64,000 bases of DNA from Saccharomonospora amisosensis (GCF_011761185.1 NZ_JAAOYM010000001.1:558001-622000), one strand, 5' to 3'. Positions 39,848-50,185 are shown, counted from the first letter of the stretch. Translations and numbers: made by a program. The notes: generated by a model from the letters alone, not told the origin.

Positions 39848-40108
39848 CTAGCGCCGTGTCGCCAGGCGCAGTACGGCGAGCAGCAGCACCGCACCGAGCA
39901 CGGCGACACCGAAGCTGGCGAAATCGAAGCCGAACGCCTTCTCCTCGCCGGTGGTCGCGCGGTACAGCAGGCCGCCGAGCGCGGCGCCCACGACGCCGAC
40001 GAGCACGCTCAGCAGGCAGCCCTGTGGGCGGCGCTGCCTTCCACCCACGATGAGGTTGGCGGCCCAGCCCGCCAGCGCGCCGAAGACGATCCACGAGAAG
40101 AAGCCCAT
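39848..40108 (-). CDS. GlsB/YeaQ/YmgE family small membrane protein
   Basis: This 86-residue integral membrane protein has FFSWIVFGALAGWAANLIVGG, a basic loop and CLLSVLVGVVGAALGGLLYR, which is the Gly-rich transglycosylase-associated family pattern, and a third segment, VAVLGAVLLLAVLRL. The family is linked with general stress response; the mechanism is unknown. It is 11 bases downstream of moeA. Confidence 0.85.
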   Translation of the reverse strand: MGFFSWIVFGALAGWAANLIVGGRQRRPQGCLLSVLVGVVGAALGGLLYRATTGEEKAFGFDFASFGVAVLGAVLLLAVLRLATRR

Positions 40109-40119
40109 AACGGGCGAGC

Positions 40120-41334
40120 CTAGAACAGCAACACGTCGACCTCGGAGTTCTGTTCGACCTCGGTGACGTCCGCGTCGATCACGATGAGGCAGTTGGCCTG
40201 TGTGAACGCGGCGAGCAGGTGGGAACCCGGCCCGCCACGTGGGCCGACGACTCCGGTCACCTCGCCTTGCTCGTGGGTGTAGTAGCCGCGGCGGAACTGA
40301 CGCTTGCCCTTCGGCGAGCGAAGCGTCTCGGTGAGCCGTGCCCGCACTCGCTGCCGGTCGACGTCGGTGTGTCCGAGGGAGGTCAGCAGCGCGGGCCGCA
40401 GGAACGCCTCGAACGACACGAGCACGCTTACCGGGTTGCCTGGCAGCGTCACCACCGGAACGCCGTTCCAGCGTCCGCAGCCCTGCGGGCCACCGGGCTG
40501 CATCGCGACCTTCGCGAAGCTGACGCCCACATCCGCCAAGCTGTCCTTGACGACCTCGTATGCGCCCGCGCTGACCCCGCCGGAGGTGACGAGTAGGTCA
40601 ACCTGCGCGAGCTTGGGTTCGACACTGGCGCGGAACTGTTCGACGTCGTCGGCGACGCTGCGCACCGACTCCACCTGGCAGCCCAGCGCGCGGAGCGCGG
40701 CGACCAGCATGACGCTGTTGGACTCGTAGATCTGGCCGTGCCGAAGCGGGTTAGGCGGCAGCACCAGTTCGGTGCCCGTCGAGACCACGAGCACCCTTGG
40801 CGGGGCGTGGACGGGCAGGCGGTCGAGTCCGACGGACGAGGCCAGGCCCAGCTGCGCGGGTCCGAGCACGGTTCCCCTGGCCAGCGCGACGGAGCCGCTC
40901 GCCACATCCTCGCCGGTACGGCGGATGTGGGCGCCAGGTTCGGCCGTGCCGAACACGCGGACCCGCTCGACGCCACGGTCCGTGCGTTCCACCACCACGA
41001 CACTGTCGGCGCCGGGTGGTACCGGTGCGCCCGTCATGATCCGGTGTGCGGTGCCGGGCGGCAGCGTGGGTACGTCCGTGCGCCCGGCGGGGATGTCCTC
41101 GGCCACGGGCAGCTCGACGGGCGTCTCCTCGCTCGCGCCCGCGACATCGACGGCTCGAACGGCGTAGCCGTCCATGGCCGAGTTGTCGAACGGGGGCAGC
41201 GAGACGCCGGCACGCACGTCCTCGGCCAGCACAAGTCCCGCACAGTCGGCCAGGGGCAGTTCCACTGCGGGGCGGGTACCGAGCAGTTCGATGATGCTTG
41301 CTCGGTGCTCTTCGACGGAGATCACGACGACCAT
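40120..41334 (-). CDS. moeA: Molybdopterin molybdenumtransferase MoeA
   Basis: MoeA inserts molybdate into molybdopterin-AMP. The 404-residue protein has VEEHRASIIELLG at the N-terminus, PLPPFDNSAMDGYAVR-like SLPPFDNSAMDGYAVRAVDV, ARIMTGAPVPPGAD-like HRIMTGAPVPPGADSVV, VSTGTELV, LVTSGGVSAGAYEVV and PGNPVSVLVSFEAFL, all MoeA hallmarks. The ATG at 41334 follows GAGAGAGG; the longer reading frame is not needed. It matches moeA2 of mycobacteria by position. Confidence 0.92.
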   Translation of the reverse strand: MVVVISVEEHRASIIELLGTRPAVELPLADCAGLVLAEDVRAGVSLPPFDNSAMDGYAVRAVDVAGASEETPVELPVAEDIPAGRTDVPTLPPGTAHRIMTGAPVPPGADSVVVVERTDRGVERVRVFGTAEPGAHIRRTGEDVASGSVALARGTVLGPAQLGLASSVGLDRLPVHAPPRVLVVSTGTELVLPPNPLRHGQIYESNSVMLVAALRALGCQVESVRSVADDVEQFRASVEPKLAQVDLLVTSGGVSAGAYEVVKDSLADVGVSFAKVAMQPGGPQGCGRWNGVPVVTLPGNPVSVLVSFEAFLRPALLTSLGHTDVDRQRVRARLTETLRSPKGKRQFRRGYYTHEQGEVTGVVGPRGGPGSHLLAAFTQANCLIVIDADVTEVEQNSEVDVLLF

Positions 41335-41402
41335 CCTCTCTCGCGTTCGGGCTCGTGCAAGACTCTCCCCGCACAACACAGGCGCGTGTCAGGGGAGGGT
41401 CC

Positions 41403-42080
41403 ATGCAGGTTCAGGTGCGGCACCAGCCATCGTTCGCGGTCGCCAGGTTGCTGCTCGCGCCGGGGGAGCCGGTACAGGTCGAGGCGGGGGCGATGGTGGC
41501 GACCAGCTACGGGGTTCATGTGCAGTCGCAGGCGCAGGGCGGTGTGCTGAAGGGGCTCGGCAGGGCGCTGCTCGGCGGGGAGTCGCTGTTCGTTTCCACG
41601 TTCACCGCGCCGCAGAACGGTGGTTGGGTCGACATCGCGGCCCACCTGCCCGGTGACCTTCAGACGATCAACCTGGACGGTCGAACCGGCTGGTGTGTCA
41701 CGCGGGGGTCGTGGCTTGCCTCCGCCTACGGGGTGCAGACCGAGACCAGGTGGGGCGGGTTCGGTCAACTGTTCGGCGGTGAGGGCGGCTTCCTGACGCA
41801 CGCCACCGGGCAGGGACAACTCGTCGTGGCGTGTTACGGCGCGCTCGACCTGGTGACGCTGCAACAGGGCGAGATGATCACGATCGACTCCGGACACGTC
41901 GTGGCCTATGCCGACACGGTGCAGTCGCAGTTGCGGAAGGTTTCCTCCGGGGCCATCCAGTCGTTGAAGAGTGGTGAGGGCTTCGTGTTCGACTTCGCGG
42001 GCCCCGGTCAGGTTCTGACGCAGACCCGCAATCCGTCGGCGCTGTCGGCATGGGTGGTGGCGCAAGTGCCGTCCAGGTAG
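41403..42080 (+). CDS. AIM24/TIGR00266 family protein, copy 1
   Basis: This 225-residue beta-rich protein has VRHQPSFAVARLLLAPGEPVQVEAGAMVATSYGV at the N-terminus, LGRALLGGESLFVSTFTA, GQLVVACYGALDLVTLQQGEMITIDSGHVVAYADTVQ and FVFDFAGPGQVLTQTRNPSAL at the end. This is the AIM24 family, related to a mitochondrial biogenesis protein; the bacterial role is unknown. It is the first of two adjacent paralogues and is divergent from moeA. Confidence 0.85.
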   Translation: MQVQVRHQPSFAVARLLLAPGEPVQVEAGAMVATSYGVHVQSQAQGGVLKGLGRALLGGESLFVSTFTAPQNGGWVDIAAHLPGDLQTINLDGRTGWCVTRGSWLASAYGVQTETRWGGFGQLFGGEGGFLTHATGQGQLVVACYGALDLVTLQQGEMITIDSGHVVAYADTVQSQLRKVSSGAIQSLKSGEGFVFDFAGPGQVLTQTRNPSALSAWVVAQVPSR

Positions 42081-42086
42081 GCGGCG

Positions 42087-42680
42087 ATGCGGGTACACAC
42101 TCGGCACACGCCCAGCTTCGGCGTAGCCAGGATCTCGCTCGCGGCGGGGGAGGCGGTGGAGGCCGACCCCGCCACGCTTCTGGCGAGCAGCTTCGGCGTG
42201 ACACCGACTAGATCGGGGCGGGGCAGGCAGGCTTCGGTGTTCACGGCACCCGCCGAGGGTGGCTGGCTCGATCTTGCACCGGCCGTGCCAGGCGATGTTC
42301 ATCCGCTCGAGTTCGACGGCAAGATCGGCTGGTCGGTAGTGCGCGACAGCGTGCTCGCGCGGCCAGCAACCGTGCGCAGGGATCATCCGTGGCCCGCGCT
42401 GCAAGCCCTGTTCGGCGGCGACGCCGGTTTCCTCGAGCACTTCAGCGGCACCGGTCTCCTGCTGCTCGCCAGCAGGGGACCGGTGGACTCGTTCACGTTG
42501 CGGGCGGGTGAGGTGATCACCGTGGTGCCTCGATTCCTGCTCGCCTATCCGGACACGGTGCAGGTCCGGCTGCGGGCTGTCGACCCGTCCGGTCCGCAGT
42601 CCGTGCGTACCGGAGAAGGGCTCGTGCTCGACTTCGCCGGACCTGCCACGTTGCTCGTGCAGGCTCGTGGCCGTGACTGA
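42087..42680 (+). CDS. AIM24/TIGR00266 family protein, copy 2
   Basis: This 197-residue paralogue of the preceding gene begins six bases after its stop. It has RHTPSFGVARISLAAGEAVEADPATLLASSFGV, SVFTAPAEGGWLDLAPAVPGDVHPLEFDG, GLLLLASRGPVDSFTLRAGEVITVVPRFLLAYPDTVQ and VLDFAGPATLLVQARG. It lacks the internal Gly-rich LGRALLGGE loop of copy 1, so the pair has diverged. A heteromer is likely. Confidence 0.85.
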   Translation: MRVHTRHTPSFGVARISLAAGEAVEADPATLLASSFGVTPTRSGRGRQASVFTAPAEGGWLDLAPAVPGDVHPLEFDGKIGWSVVRDSVLARPATVRRDHPWPALQALFGGDAGFLEHFSGTGLLLLASRGPVDSFTLRAGEVITVVPRFLLAYPDTVQVRLRAVDPSGPQSVRTGEGLVLDFAGPATLLVQARGRD

Positions 42681-42822
42681 ACCGCGACCTGAACGGCGAA
42701 TGCGGCCGCCGTTTACCACAAATTGACCATTGCCCACGGCCCTGATTCGGGTAGCGTGATCGACGCTTGGGACGCGGCAGGCGGGACTGCTCGTGTTTGT
42801 GGTATGTAGCAAGGAGGACGCC

Positions 42823-43029
42823 GTGGCTGTCGGCACGGTCAAGTGGTTCAACGCGGAAAAGGGCTACGGGTTCATCGAGTCACCTGACGGCCCGGACGTC
42901 TTCGTACATTACTCCGCCATTCAGGCGGACGGTTTCCGGACCCTCGACGAGGGTGACCGGGTGGAATTCGAGATAACGGCGGGACGCGACGGTCGCAGCC
43001 AGGCCGCTGACGTTCGCAAGGTCTCATAG
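42823..43029 (+). CDS. Cold-shock protein (CspA family)
   Basis: This is a 68-residue single-stranded nucleic acid-binding beta barrel: [15 protein letters not shown] (RNP1 KGYGFI) and [10 protein letters not shown] (RNP2 VFVHY), ending DVRKVS. GTG at 42823 follows AAGGAGG. It acts as an RNA chaperone. The genomic place between AIM24 and a kinase is not informative. Confidence 0.92.
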   Translation: MAVGTVKWFNAEKGYGFIESPDGPDVFVHYSAIQADGFRTLDEGDRVEFEITAGRDGRSQAADVRKVS

Positions 43030-43104
43030 TCCGGGGCGGGAGCGCCCACACCGAACAGGGCGACTGCTCGTCGTGCGATCGGCGTGGGCGCTAGGCTGCG
43101 CTCC

Positions 43105-44577
43105 GTGACAGGCGATGTGTCGGGGGACCTCACCGGTCGCAGGCTGGGCAACTACCGCATCGACGGTGTGCTGGGCCGCGGCGGCATGAGCGTGATGTAC
43201 CGGGCCACCGACGTGCGGCTCGGCCGCAAGGTGGCGCTGAAGGTCATCGGTGAGCATCTCGGCGCGGATGCCGAGTTCCGTGAGCGTTTTGTCGACGAGG
43301 CGCGCAACACCTCGGCCATCGATCACGCCAACATCGTGCCGTTGTACGACTTCGGTGAGCTCGACGGCATGCTCTACATCGCCATGCGGCTCGTCGACGG
43401 GTCCGACCTGGCCAGCCTCATCGGTGGCGAGCCGATGAAGCCGCAGCGGGCCATCGGTCTGCTCGAACAGGTCGCCGATGCCCTCGACACGCTGCACAAC
43501 CGCGGGCTGGTGCATCTGGACGTCAAGCCCGCGAACGTGCTCGTGACGAGCAGGGAGTCGGCACGGGAGCACGTCTACATCGCCGACTTCGGCCTCACCA
43601 GGCGTGGCACGACGGGCCACCGCACCCGTGGTGGCGATTTCCTCGGCTCGCCGACCTACGCGGCGCCGGAGCACCTGCGAGGGGAGCCGCTGGACGGTCG
43701 CACCGACCAGTACGCGCTGGCGTGCATGCTCTACGCCTGCCTCACCGGGGGCCCGCCGTTTCGCGGTGACGTGCAGGCGGTGATCAAGGGGCACCTCGGT
43801 GGCGAGCCGCCTTCGGTCTCGCAGGCGGTGCCCGAACTGTCGCCCGCCGTCGACGACGTCGTCCGCAAAGGCCTGGCGAAGAACGCGGCCGACCGCTACG
43901 AAAGCTGTGTCGCTTTGATCTCGGCAGCACGTGAGGCACTGCAACCGCGCCCTGCGCTGTCGACCACCATGCCGGGCAGGCGGCCGGTCGCCGTCGGGCA
44001 ACACGGAGAGGGGAAACCCGTGCACAGCTACGGGCAGCAGCCGGGGCCGCAACAAGGGCCGCAACAGGGACAGCCCGCGCAGCAAGGGCCAACGGTGCAG
44101 CCGGGGCAACCGGCGCCGCAACACGTCCAGCAGCCCGGCTTCGGGCAGCAACCGCAACACCCAGTCCCGCCTCCCGCGGGATTCGGGCAGCCAGGACCGC
44201 ACCAGCAGTACGGCACGGCGCCCGGTATGCGGCCGCCGGGTATGGGTGGGATGCATCCGCAGGGACCGCCGCCGGGCTTCGGTGGGCCGCCGGGCTACGG
44301 ACCTCCCGGTGGCCCGGGGGGAAGTGGCAAGCGGGGAAAGGCATGGATCGCATGGCTGCTCGCCGCCGTGGTCGTGGTGGGCGGCGGGGTCACGGCGCTG
44401 GTGCTCCTGCTGGGGGGCGACGAGAAGGGCCCTGACCAGCCGGCGACCCGGACGAGCAGCACCTCGGCACCTGACATCCCGGTGGGTCCGGACACCGGCG
44501 AACCCACGGCGCCGGAGCCCAGTGGTGACAATCCACCTCCCACGTCGATTCCGGTCGTGCCCGGTTCCGGAGGGTGA
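43105..44577 (+). CDS. Transmembrane Ser/Thr protein kinase with non-RD catalytic loop
   Basis: This is a 490-residue PASTA-free kinase. Kinase core: [10 protein letters not shown], Lys46 in VALKVIGE, catalytic loop HLDVKPAN (137-144, with Leu in place of Arg before the catalytic Asp139), Asp161 of the DFG motif (IADFGLTRR) and YAAPEHL. A Pro/Gln/Gly-rich linker of about 100 residues follows, then a membrane segment ([26 protein letters not shown]) and an external Thr/Pro tail. The start is uncertain among GTG codons at 43084, 43105 and 43114. The non-RD loop suggests that activation does not follow the usual activation-loop switch. Confidence 0.88.
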   Translation: MTGDVSGDLTGRRLGNYRIDGVLGRGGMSVMYRATDVRLGRKVALKVIGEHLGADAEFRERFVDEARNTSAIDHANIVPLYDFGELDGMLYIAMRLVDGSDLASLIGGEPMKPQRAIGLLEQVADALDTLHNRGLVHLDVKPANVLVTSRESAREHVYIADFGLTRRGTTGHRTRGGDFLGSPTYAAPEHLRGEPLDGRTDQYALACMLYACLTGGPPFRGDVQAVIKGHLGGEPPSVSQAVPELSPAVDDVVRKGLAKNAADRYESCVALISAAREALQPRPALSTTMPGRRPVAVGQHGEGKPVHSYGQQPGPQQGPQQGQPAQQGPTVQPGQPAPQHVQQPGFGQQPQHPVPPPAGFGQPGPHQQYGTAPGMRPPGMGGMHPQGPPPGFGGPPGYGPPGGPGGSGKRGKAWIAWLLAAVVVVGGGVTALVLLLGGDEKGPDQPATRTSSTSAPDIPVGPDTGEPTAPEPSGDNPPPTSIPVVPGSGG

Positions 44578-44584
44578 CCTTCAG

Positions 44585-44611
44585 CTTGCACTCTCCCCCT
44601 GAGAGTGCTAA
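44585..44611 (+). promoter_or_regulatory. CIRCE element 1
   Basis: CTTGCACTC-N9-GAGTGCTAA, a near-perfect CIRCE site bound by the heat-shock repressor HrcA, 167 bases upstream of groEL. Confidence 0.9.
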
Positions 44612-44619
44612 ACACGAAA

Positions 44620-44646
44620 TTGGCACTCGGCACCGTTGAGTGCCAG
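44620..44646 (+). promoter_or_regulatory. CIRCE element 2
   Basis: TTGGCACTC-N9-GAGTGCCAG, a second CIRCE site 8 bases after the first. Two sites suggest tight HrcA control of groEL. Confidence 0.88.
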
Positions 44647-44756
44647 GCGGCTGGTCGCCGACCGCCGCCTGAAGGTCGGGACGGTGAGGCCACGTTCGGA
44701 TAAGCCGAACTGGTCGTCCGTCGCGGGCACCGAGCCTGGCCGAGGACGTGTCCTGA

Positions 44757-46409
<1,653 letters not shown>

Positions 46410-46425
46410 GTCCAGCTCACCCTTC

Positions 46426-46473
46426 GACCCCCGGGCTCACCGACACTTCGGTGGCCCGGGGGTCACTTTTTTT
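46426..46473 (+). terminator. Rho-independent terminator after groEL2
   Basis: GACCCCCGGGC (46426-46436) pairs with GCCCGGGGGTC (46454-46464), and a run of seven T follows after AC (46467-46473). This is a classical terminator, uncommon in such GC-rich DNA. Confidence 0.9.
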
Positions 46474-46667
46474 GCCACGCCACGCCAAGTGTCCGCCGCA
46501 CCGAAATTCCGGTATGGACGGTCGGTGTCGCCTGGTCGCTGCACGCGGTGAGTGACAGCACACCGGCACCGCCGGTGAATTCTCAACCGGCCACGCATCG
46601 CGTTTCGGCTGCGCGACGACCTGGGTATCCACCGATCGGACCACGAGTCTGAAAGGAGTGATGACGC

Positions 46668-47240
46668 GTGGCTGACACACTGACCGGTCGCAGGGTGGCC
46701 TTCGTGGTGGCACCTGAGGGCGCCGAGCAGGTGGAGCTGACGGAGCCCTGGAAGGCCGTCAAGGAGGCGGGAGGAACCCCCGAGCTGATCTCCATCCAGC
46801 CCGGCAGTATCCAGGCCTTCAACCACCTCGACAGGGGCGACACCTTCCCCGTCGACAAGGTCGTCACCGAGGCATCGGTGGACGATTACGACGGGCTCGT
46901 GTTGCCCGGCGGCGTGGCCAATCCGGACATCCTGCGCACGAACCCGAACGTGGTGCGCTTCGTCGGTGAGTTCTTCTCGCGGCAAAAGCCCGTCGCGGTG
47001 ATCTGCCACGGATCGTGGACCCTCATCGAGGCCGATGTCGTGCGCGGGCGCAGGCTCACCTCGTGGCCGAGCCTGCAGACCGACCTGCGAAACGCCGGTG
47101 CCGAGTGGGTGGACGAGCAGGTCGTCGTTGACGGCGGGCTCGTCTCCAGCCGCAAGCCGGACGACCTGCCCGCGTTTTGCGACAAGCTGGTTGAGGAGAT
47201 CTCCGAGGGCGCGCACGCCCGGCAGGCGAGCAGCGTGTAG
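46668..47240 (+). CDS. DJ-1/PfpI family protein
   Basis: This 190-residue protein has RVAFVVAPEGAEQVELTEPWKAVKEAGG at the N-terminus, VLPGGVANPDILRTNP and the nucleophile elbow PVAVICHGSWTLIEADVVRGR (Cys near residue 110). It belongs to the PfpI/YhbO group of class I amidotransferase-like proteins, which includes proteins acting on glycated substrates and stress-related factors. The start GTG follows AAAGGAG. Confidence 0.88.
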   Translation: MADTLTGRRVAFVVAPEGAEQVELTEPWKAVKEAGGTPELISIQPGSIQAFNHLDRGDTFPVDKVVTEASVDDYDGLVLPGGVANPDILRTNPNVVRFVGEFFSRQKPVAVICHGSWTLIEADVVRGRRLTSWPSLQTDLRNAGAEWVDEQVVVDGGLVSSRKPDDLPAFCDKLVEEISEGAHARQASSV

Positions 47241-47252
47241 ACGCGCCGACCA

Positions 47253-48107
47253 CTAACTCAACGCGCCCGGTGACGCCTTGTGGAGGCCGAGCTTTTCGGC
47301 CAGTGCTATGGCGTCGCCGGGCGCCTTCGCCTTGACGTCGTTGTCGAAGTAGACGTAGGTGTCCAGCCCGGCCGCGTGCCAGCCGGTGATCTTGCGGGCC
47401 CATGCCGAGAGCGCGCGATCGGAGTAGCCGCTGGTGTAGAGCTCCACATCGCCATGGAGGCGCACGTAGACGAAATCGGCCGTCACATGCTCGAGGTACG
47501 GCCAGGTTCCGGCCGTGTCGGCGACAACCAGCGCGACGCCGTGGGCACGCAGCAACTCCAGGCACGCCGGGTCGGCGAAGCTGGGATGGCGAGCTTCGAG
47601 CGCGTGCCGCACCGGGCGGTCGGGCCCAGCATCGAGGTAGGGCTCGCAGCTGAGTTTGCTGTCGTGGCGCGCCGCCAGCCGGGAAACGGCGGTGGTGCTG
47701 CCGGGCAGCAGTCGCAGGAAGTTCTCCACGCGTTGCGCATCGAAGGTCAGCCGTGCGGGCAGTTGCCACAACACCGGCCCCAGCTTGTGACCGAGCGCCA
47801 GCACTCCCGAGGCGAAGAAGTTGGCCAGCGGTACTTCTGGATCGCGTAGCTGCTTCAGGTGCGTGATGAAACGCCCGCCCTTGACAGCGAAGCGGAAATC
47901 CCGCGGTGTCTCGTCGTACCAGTGCCGGTACCGCTGTGGTCGCTGCAGTGAGTAGAAGGAACCGTTGATCTCGACGGTGTTGACGCGACGGGACAGGTAC
48001 TCCAGTTCGCGCCGGTGGGCGAGGCCAGGCGGGTAGAACGTGCCGCGCCACGCCGGGTAGAGCCAGCCCGACGTGCCGATCCTGATATCGGCTCCGATTA
48101 GCGGAAT
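47253..48107 (-). CDS. DUF72 family protein with an apparent ATT start codon
   Basis: About 284 residues form a TIM barrel of the DUF72 family: IRIGTSGWLYPAWRGTFYP at the N-terminus, NTVEINGSFYSLQ, FRFAVKGGRFITH, VLWQLP in the middle, EARHPSFAD, VVADTAGTWPYL and DFVYVRLHG at the end. The conserved first strand lies directly after a stop codon (TAG, two codons before). There is no ATG, GTG or TTG before it. The only plausible initiation codon is ATT at 48107, which has a perfect GGAGG seven bases upstream. Function unknown. Confidence 0.75.
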   Translation of the reverse strand: MPLIGADIRIGTSGWLYPAWRGTFYPPGLAHRRELEYLSRRVNTVEINGSFYSLQRPQRYRHWYDETPRDFRFAVKGGRFITHLKQLRDPEVPLANFFASGVLALGHKLGPVLWQLPARLTFDAQRVENFLRLLPGSTTAVSRLAARHDSKLSCEPYLDAGPDRPVRHALEARHPSFADPACLELLRAHGVALVVADTAGTWPYLEHVTADFVYVRLHGDVELYTSGYSDRALSAWARKITGWHAAGLDTYVYFDNDVKAKAPGDAIALAEKLGLHKASPGALS

Positions 48108-48755
48108 GGGCTACCTCCAACGGTGGGTGAACACACTGTCGTTGAAACACTGCTGGACAACGCCACCACTCGCCACGTTATCCGGCGGTAGCCGGTTACC
48201 CAGGTGGTACCGCATCTGATGCGGACTGAACGCAGCGTGGTTTCCGAGCGGATACGGCCCCGAACTGGAGCGTTACGACGCCGTCGTGACTCGACCTAGC
48301 GGACTCACGGCATGCCTTGGTCAGCGCACCAGGGTTCCAGGCACCGAATTTCACGCGAAATATCGCGTTGAACGCGCTCGACCGAGGGAGGTTCAGCGGT
48401 GGTGGTTAGCGGAAGTTGGCCGGTTCTGGCAGCCCGCATCCCACCTCCGGGGTGCCGTTGGCGCACCCGGAGAGCAGATCTTCGCCGCGATACTGGACGC
48501 CTGCCGCGATCAACAGCTGGCACGTAACCTGGCGTACCCGGCGACAACCGCCTGCGCGGGCCTGAGTTCCGCACGGGTGGGGCCAGTTGATGGCGGCGCC
48601 GGTGGGCCGCGCGCCGCCCCGACCGGCCGGTACCGCCGGTGCGCGGTCGGGGCGGTTGTGCATCCGCGGGCAACGCCATCGAGGAGGGCCTGTCCTCGAT
48701 GAGCGGCTCTTTGCCGACAGCTCCTATTGTCTGCTGCCGACCTGACGGCCAGGCC
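48108..48755. other. Intergenic region, no gene recognised, with two hairpins
   Basis: No reading frame in this 648-base gap has a recognised motif; those longer than 100 codons overlap on both strands and look random. Two hairpins are clear: CCGCCCCGACCG (48614-48625) with CGGTCGGGGCGG (48644-48655), and TCGAGGA (48679-48685) with TCCTCGA (48693-48699). The first may end transcription; both lie upstream of the convergent stop region of the next gene. Confidence 0.5.
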
Positions 48756-49478
48756 TCACTTCAGGTGCCGGGTGAAGAACCTGTTCACATCGTCCCCCTC
48801 GAACTGCGGGACCCCGATGTGCCCGCCCATATTGGCGTGCAGCGTTTTCTCTTTGGAGCCGAAGGCGTCGAACAGGTCCAGGGTCAGCTGCCGGTCGTTC
48901 CATTCGTCGTCCCACTGCAGCAAGACCAGTAGCGGAATGGTGACTTTCCGGGCCTCGTCGAACATGCTGCGGGGCACGTAACTCCCGGCGAACAGACCGG
49001 CGGCCGAGATGCGCGGCTCGACCACCGCCAGCCGGAGGCCGATGGCGATTACTCCTCCCGCATATCCGACCGGCCCACCGATCTGGGGCAGCGAAAGGAG
49101 CGCGTCAATGGCGGCCCGCCATTCCGGGACCGCCTTTTCGACCAGCGGAAGGACGAGCCGGTCGACGATCTCGTCGATCGGCTCGCCTGCCTCTAGTGCC
49201 CGGCGCAGGTCGGCGCGCGCCTCCTCAGCGGCGGCGGAACGGGGCCGGTCACCGCTGCCGGGGAGTTCGATGGCGGCCGCGGCGAAGCCCTCTGCCGCGG
49301 AGTGCCGGGCTCGGGCCACCAGTCGGGGGTACAGCTTGTGCAGCCCGCCGGGATGGCCGAGCAGGATCAGCGGGGTGGGTGCGGATGCGGGCGTCCACAG
49401 GATGCCGGGGATATCGCCGAGGGTGAATTCGCGTTCGAGGACACCGTCGTCGAGGCGCTGTTCGGAAGTGAATTGCAT
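48756..49478 (-). CDS. Alpha/beta hydrolase-fold protein with Ala at the nucleophile position
   Basis: This is a 240-residue protein of the dienelactone-hydrolase-like group. LILLGHPGGLHKLYPR provides the oxyanion region, FAAAAIELPGSGDRP follows, and the nucleophile elbow reads VGYAGGVIAIG, so Ala stands where Ser or Cys is expected. VLLQWDDEWND and MGGHIGVPQFE supply the possible Asp and His. It may be a non-catalytic relative, or use another residue. The ATG start follows GAAAGGCACG. The fold is secure; the activity is not. Confidence 0.75.
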   Translation of the reverse strand: MQFTSEQRLDDGVLEREFTLGDIPGILWTPASAPTPLILLGHPGGLHKLYPRLVARARHSAAEGFAAAAIELPGSGDRPRSAAAEEARADLRRALEAGEPIDEIVDRLVLPLVEKAVPEWRAAIDALLSLPQIGGPVGYAGGVIAIGLRLAVVEPRISAAGLFAGSYVPRSMFDEARKVTIPLLVLLQWDDEWNDRQLTLDLFDAFGSKEKTLHANMGGHIGVPQFEGDDVNRFFTRHLK

Positions 49479-49711
49479 GGTCGTGCCTTTCGGGAGTGCT
49501 TGTGAACGGCGCTCCCGGACGACCTATTGCCCGACCGTGACCCCGGAAAGGAGCACCCATGTTGATACGTTCACGGGTACCACCTCCTCGGTCTCTCGCA
49601 CGGCCCTCGGAAAAGTAGCAGTGGTCGCTTTGGTTCACCAACGGCTTTCCGTGGAGGATTCGTGGTCGGATGACACGGAGACCGACGCTGTCCGTGTGCC
49701 GCCTACCTGAA
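49479..49711. other. Intergenic region with two opposing tiny reading frames
   Basis: The segment between the hydrolase start and the IS remnant contains two short frames with good ribosome sites that overlap in opposite directions: a 19-codon frame at 49559-49618 (+, AAAGGAG before ATG) and a 16-codon frame at 49524-49574 (-, GAGGAGG before GTG). The minus one lies upstream of the hydrolase and could be a leader peptide. Support is only from ribosome sites. Confidence 0.3.
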
Positions 49712-49935
49712 CGGCTCTTCCCAGATAAGGGTGTAGATCCTGGCGGCGCGTCGGCCCCGGAGTAGGCGTCGAGGTCTCCCGAAGATGCAGGTTCCTACAC
49801 GCCTCTTGCGGAAGACCTCGATCCGCTACCCCGCAGGCTGGCTTCGCCCGCCCTGATCTGACCACCTTCGCCGGGCTCGGCGGCCTTGGCCTGGCCGTCG
49901 TGGGGCAGCGATTCGAGCCCGACCGGGCGGTGCTC
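49712..49935 (+). mobile_element. Remnant of an ISL3-like insertion sequence (end plus transposase N-terminus)
   Basis: It begins with CGGCTCTTCCC, matching the ISL3-type terminal repeat pattern. An imperfect hairpin follows, with arms TCGAGGTCTCCCG (near 49770) and CGGAAGACCTCGA (near 49809). From 49840 one frame encodes DLTTFAGLGGLGLAVVGQRFEPDRAVLA, which resembles the N-terminus of ISL3 transposases from actinobacteria. The similarity then stops. A related end lies at 51925-52050 in the same direction. Confidence 0.6.
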
Positions 49936-50185
49936 GCGGGGGAACCCGGCTCCAACCGGCCGATGCGTTCGCCCAGCTCAACTGAGCGATACAGACTCGC
50001 AACCAGGAGGAGACCGATGCCGATCCGCGACCGGTGTGGAGAGGGACGGCGGTTCGATTCTCGGCACGCGTCGCCGACTTCTCGGTGCTGTGTAGACCCG
50101 GAGCCGACGGGGTCCATGCATGGAGGACTTCATCGCGTCCCGTCTCTGTTCTACTACCTCCCCTAGGCCGAGGTGCGGCATCGTG
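49936..50185. other. Intergenic region, no gene recognised
   Basis: Sequence after the IS remnant and before the MarR gene stop. No motif, RNA or repeat is recognised. A TTCGATT stretch at 50053-50059 is not part of a tRNA-like fold. Confidence 0.4.

Noticed and set aside
48286-48702. 139-codon plus-strand frame in the gap after the DUF72 gene
   Set aside because: Low complexity, no motif, overlaps a similar frame on the other strand, and no good ribosome site.
50041-50070. tRNA-like T-loop GGTTCGATTC
   Set aside because: The flanking five bases do not pair, and no acceptor or anticodon arm is found.
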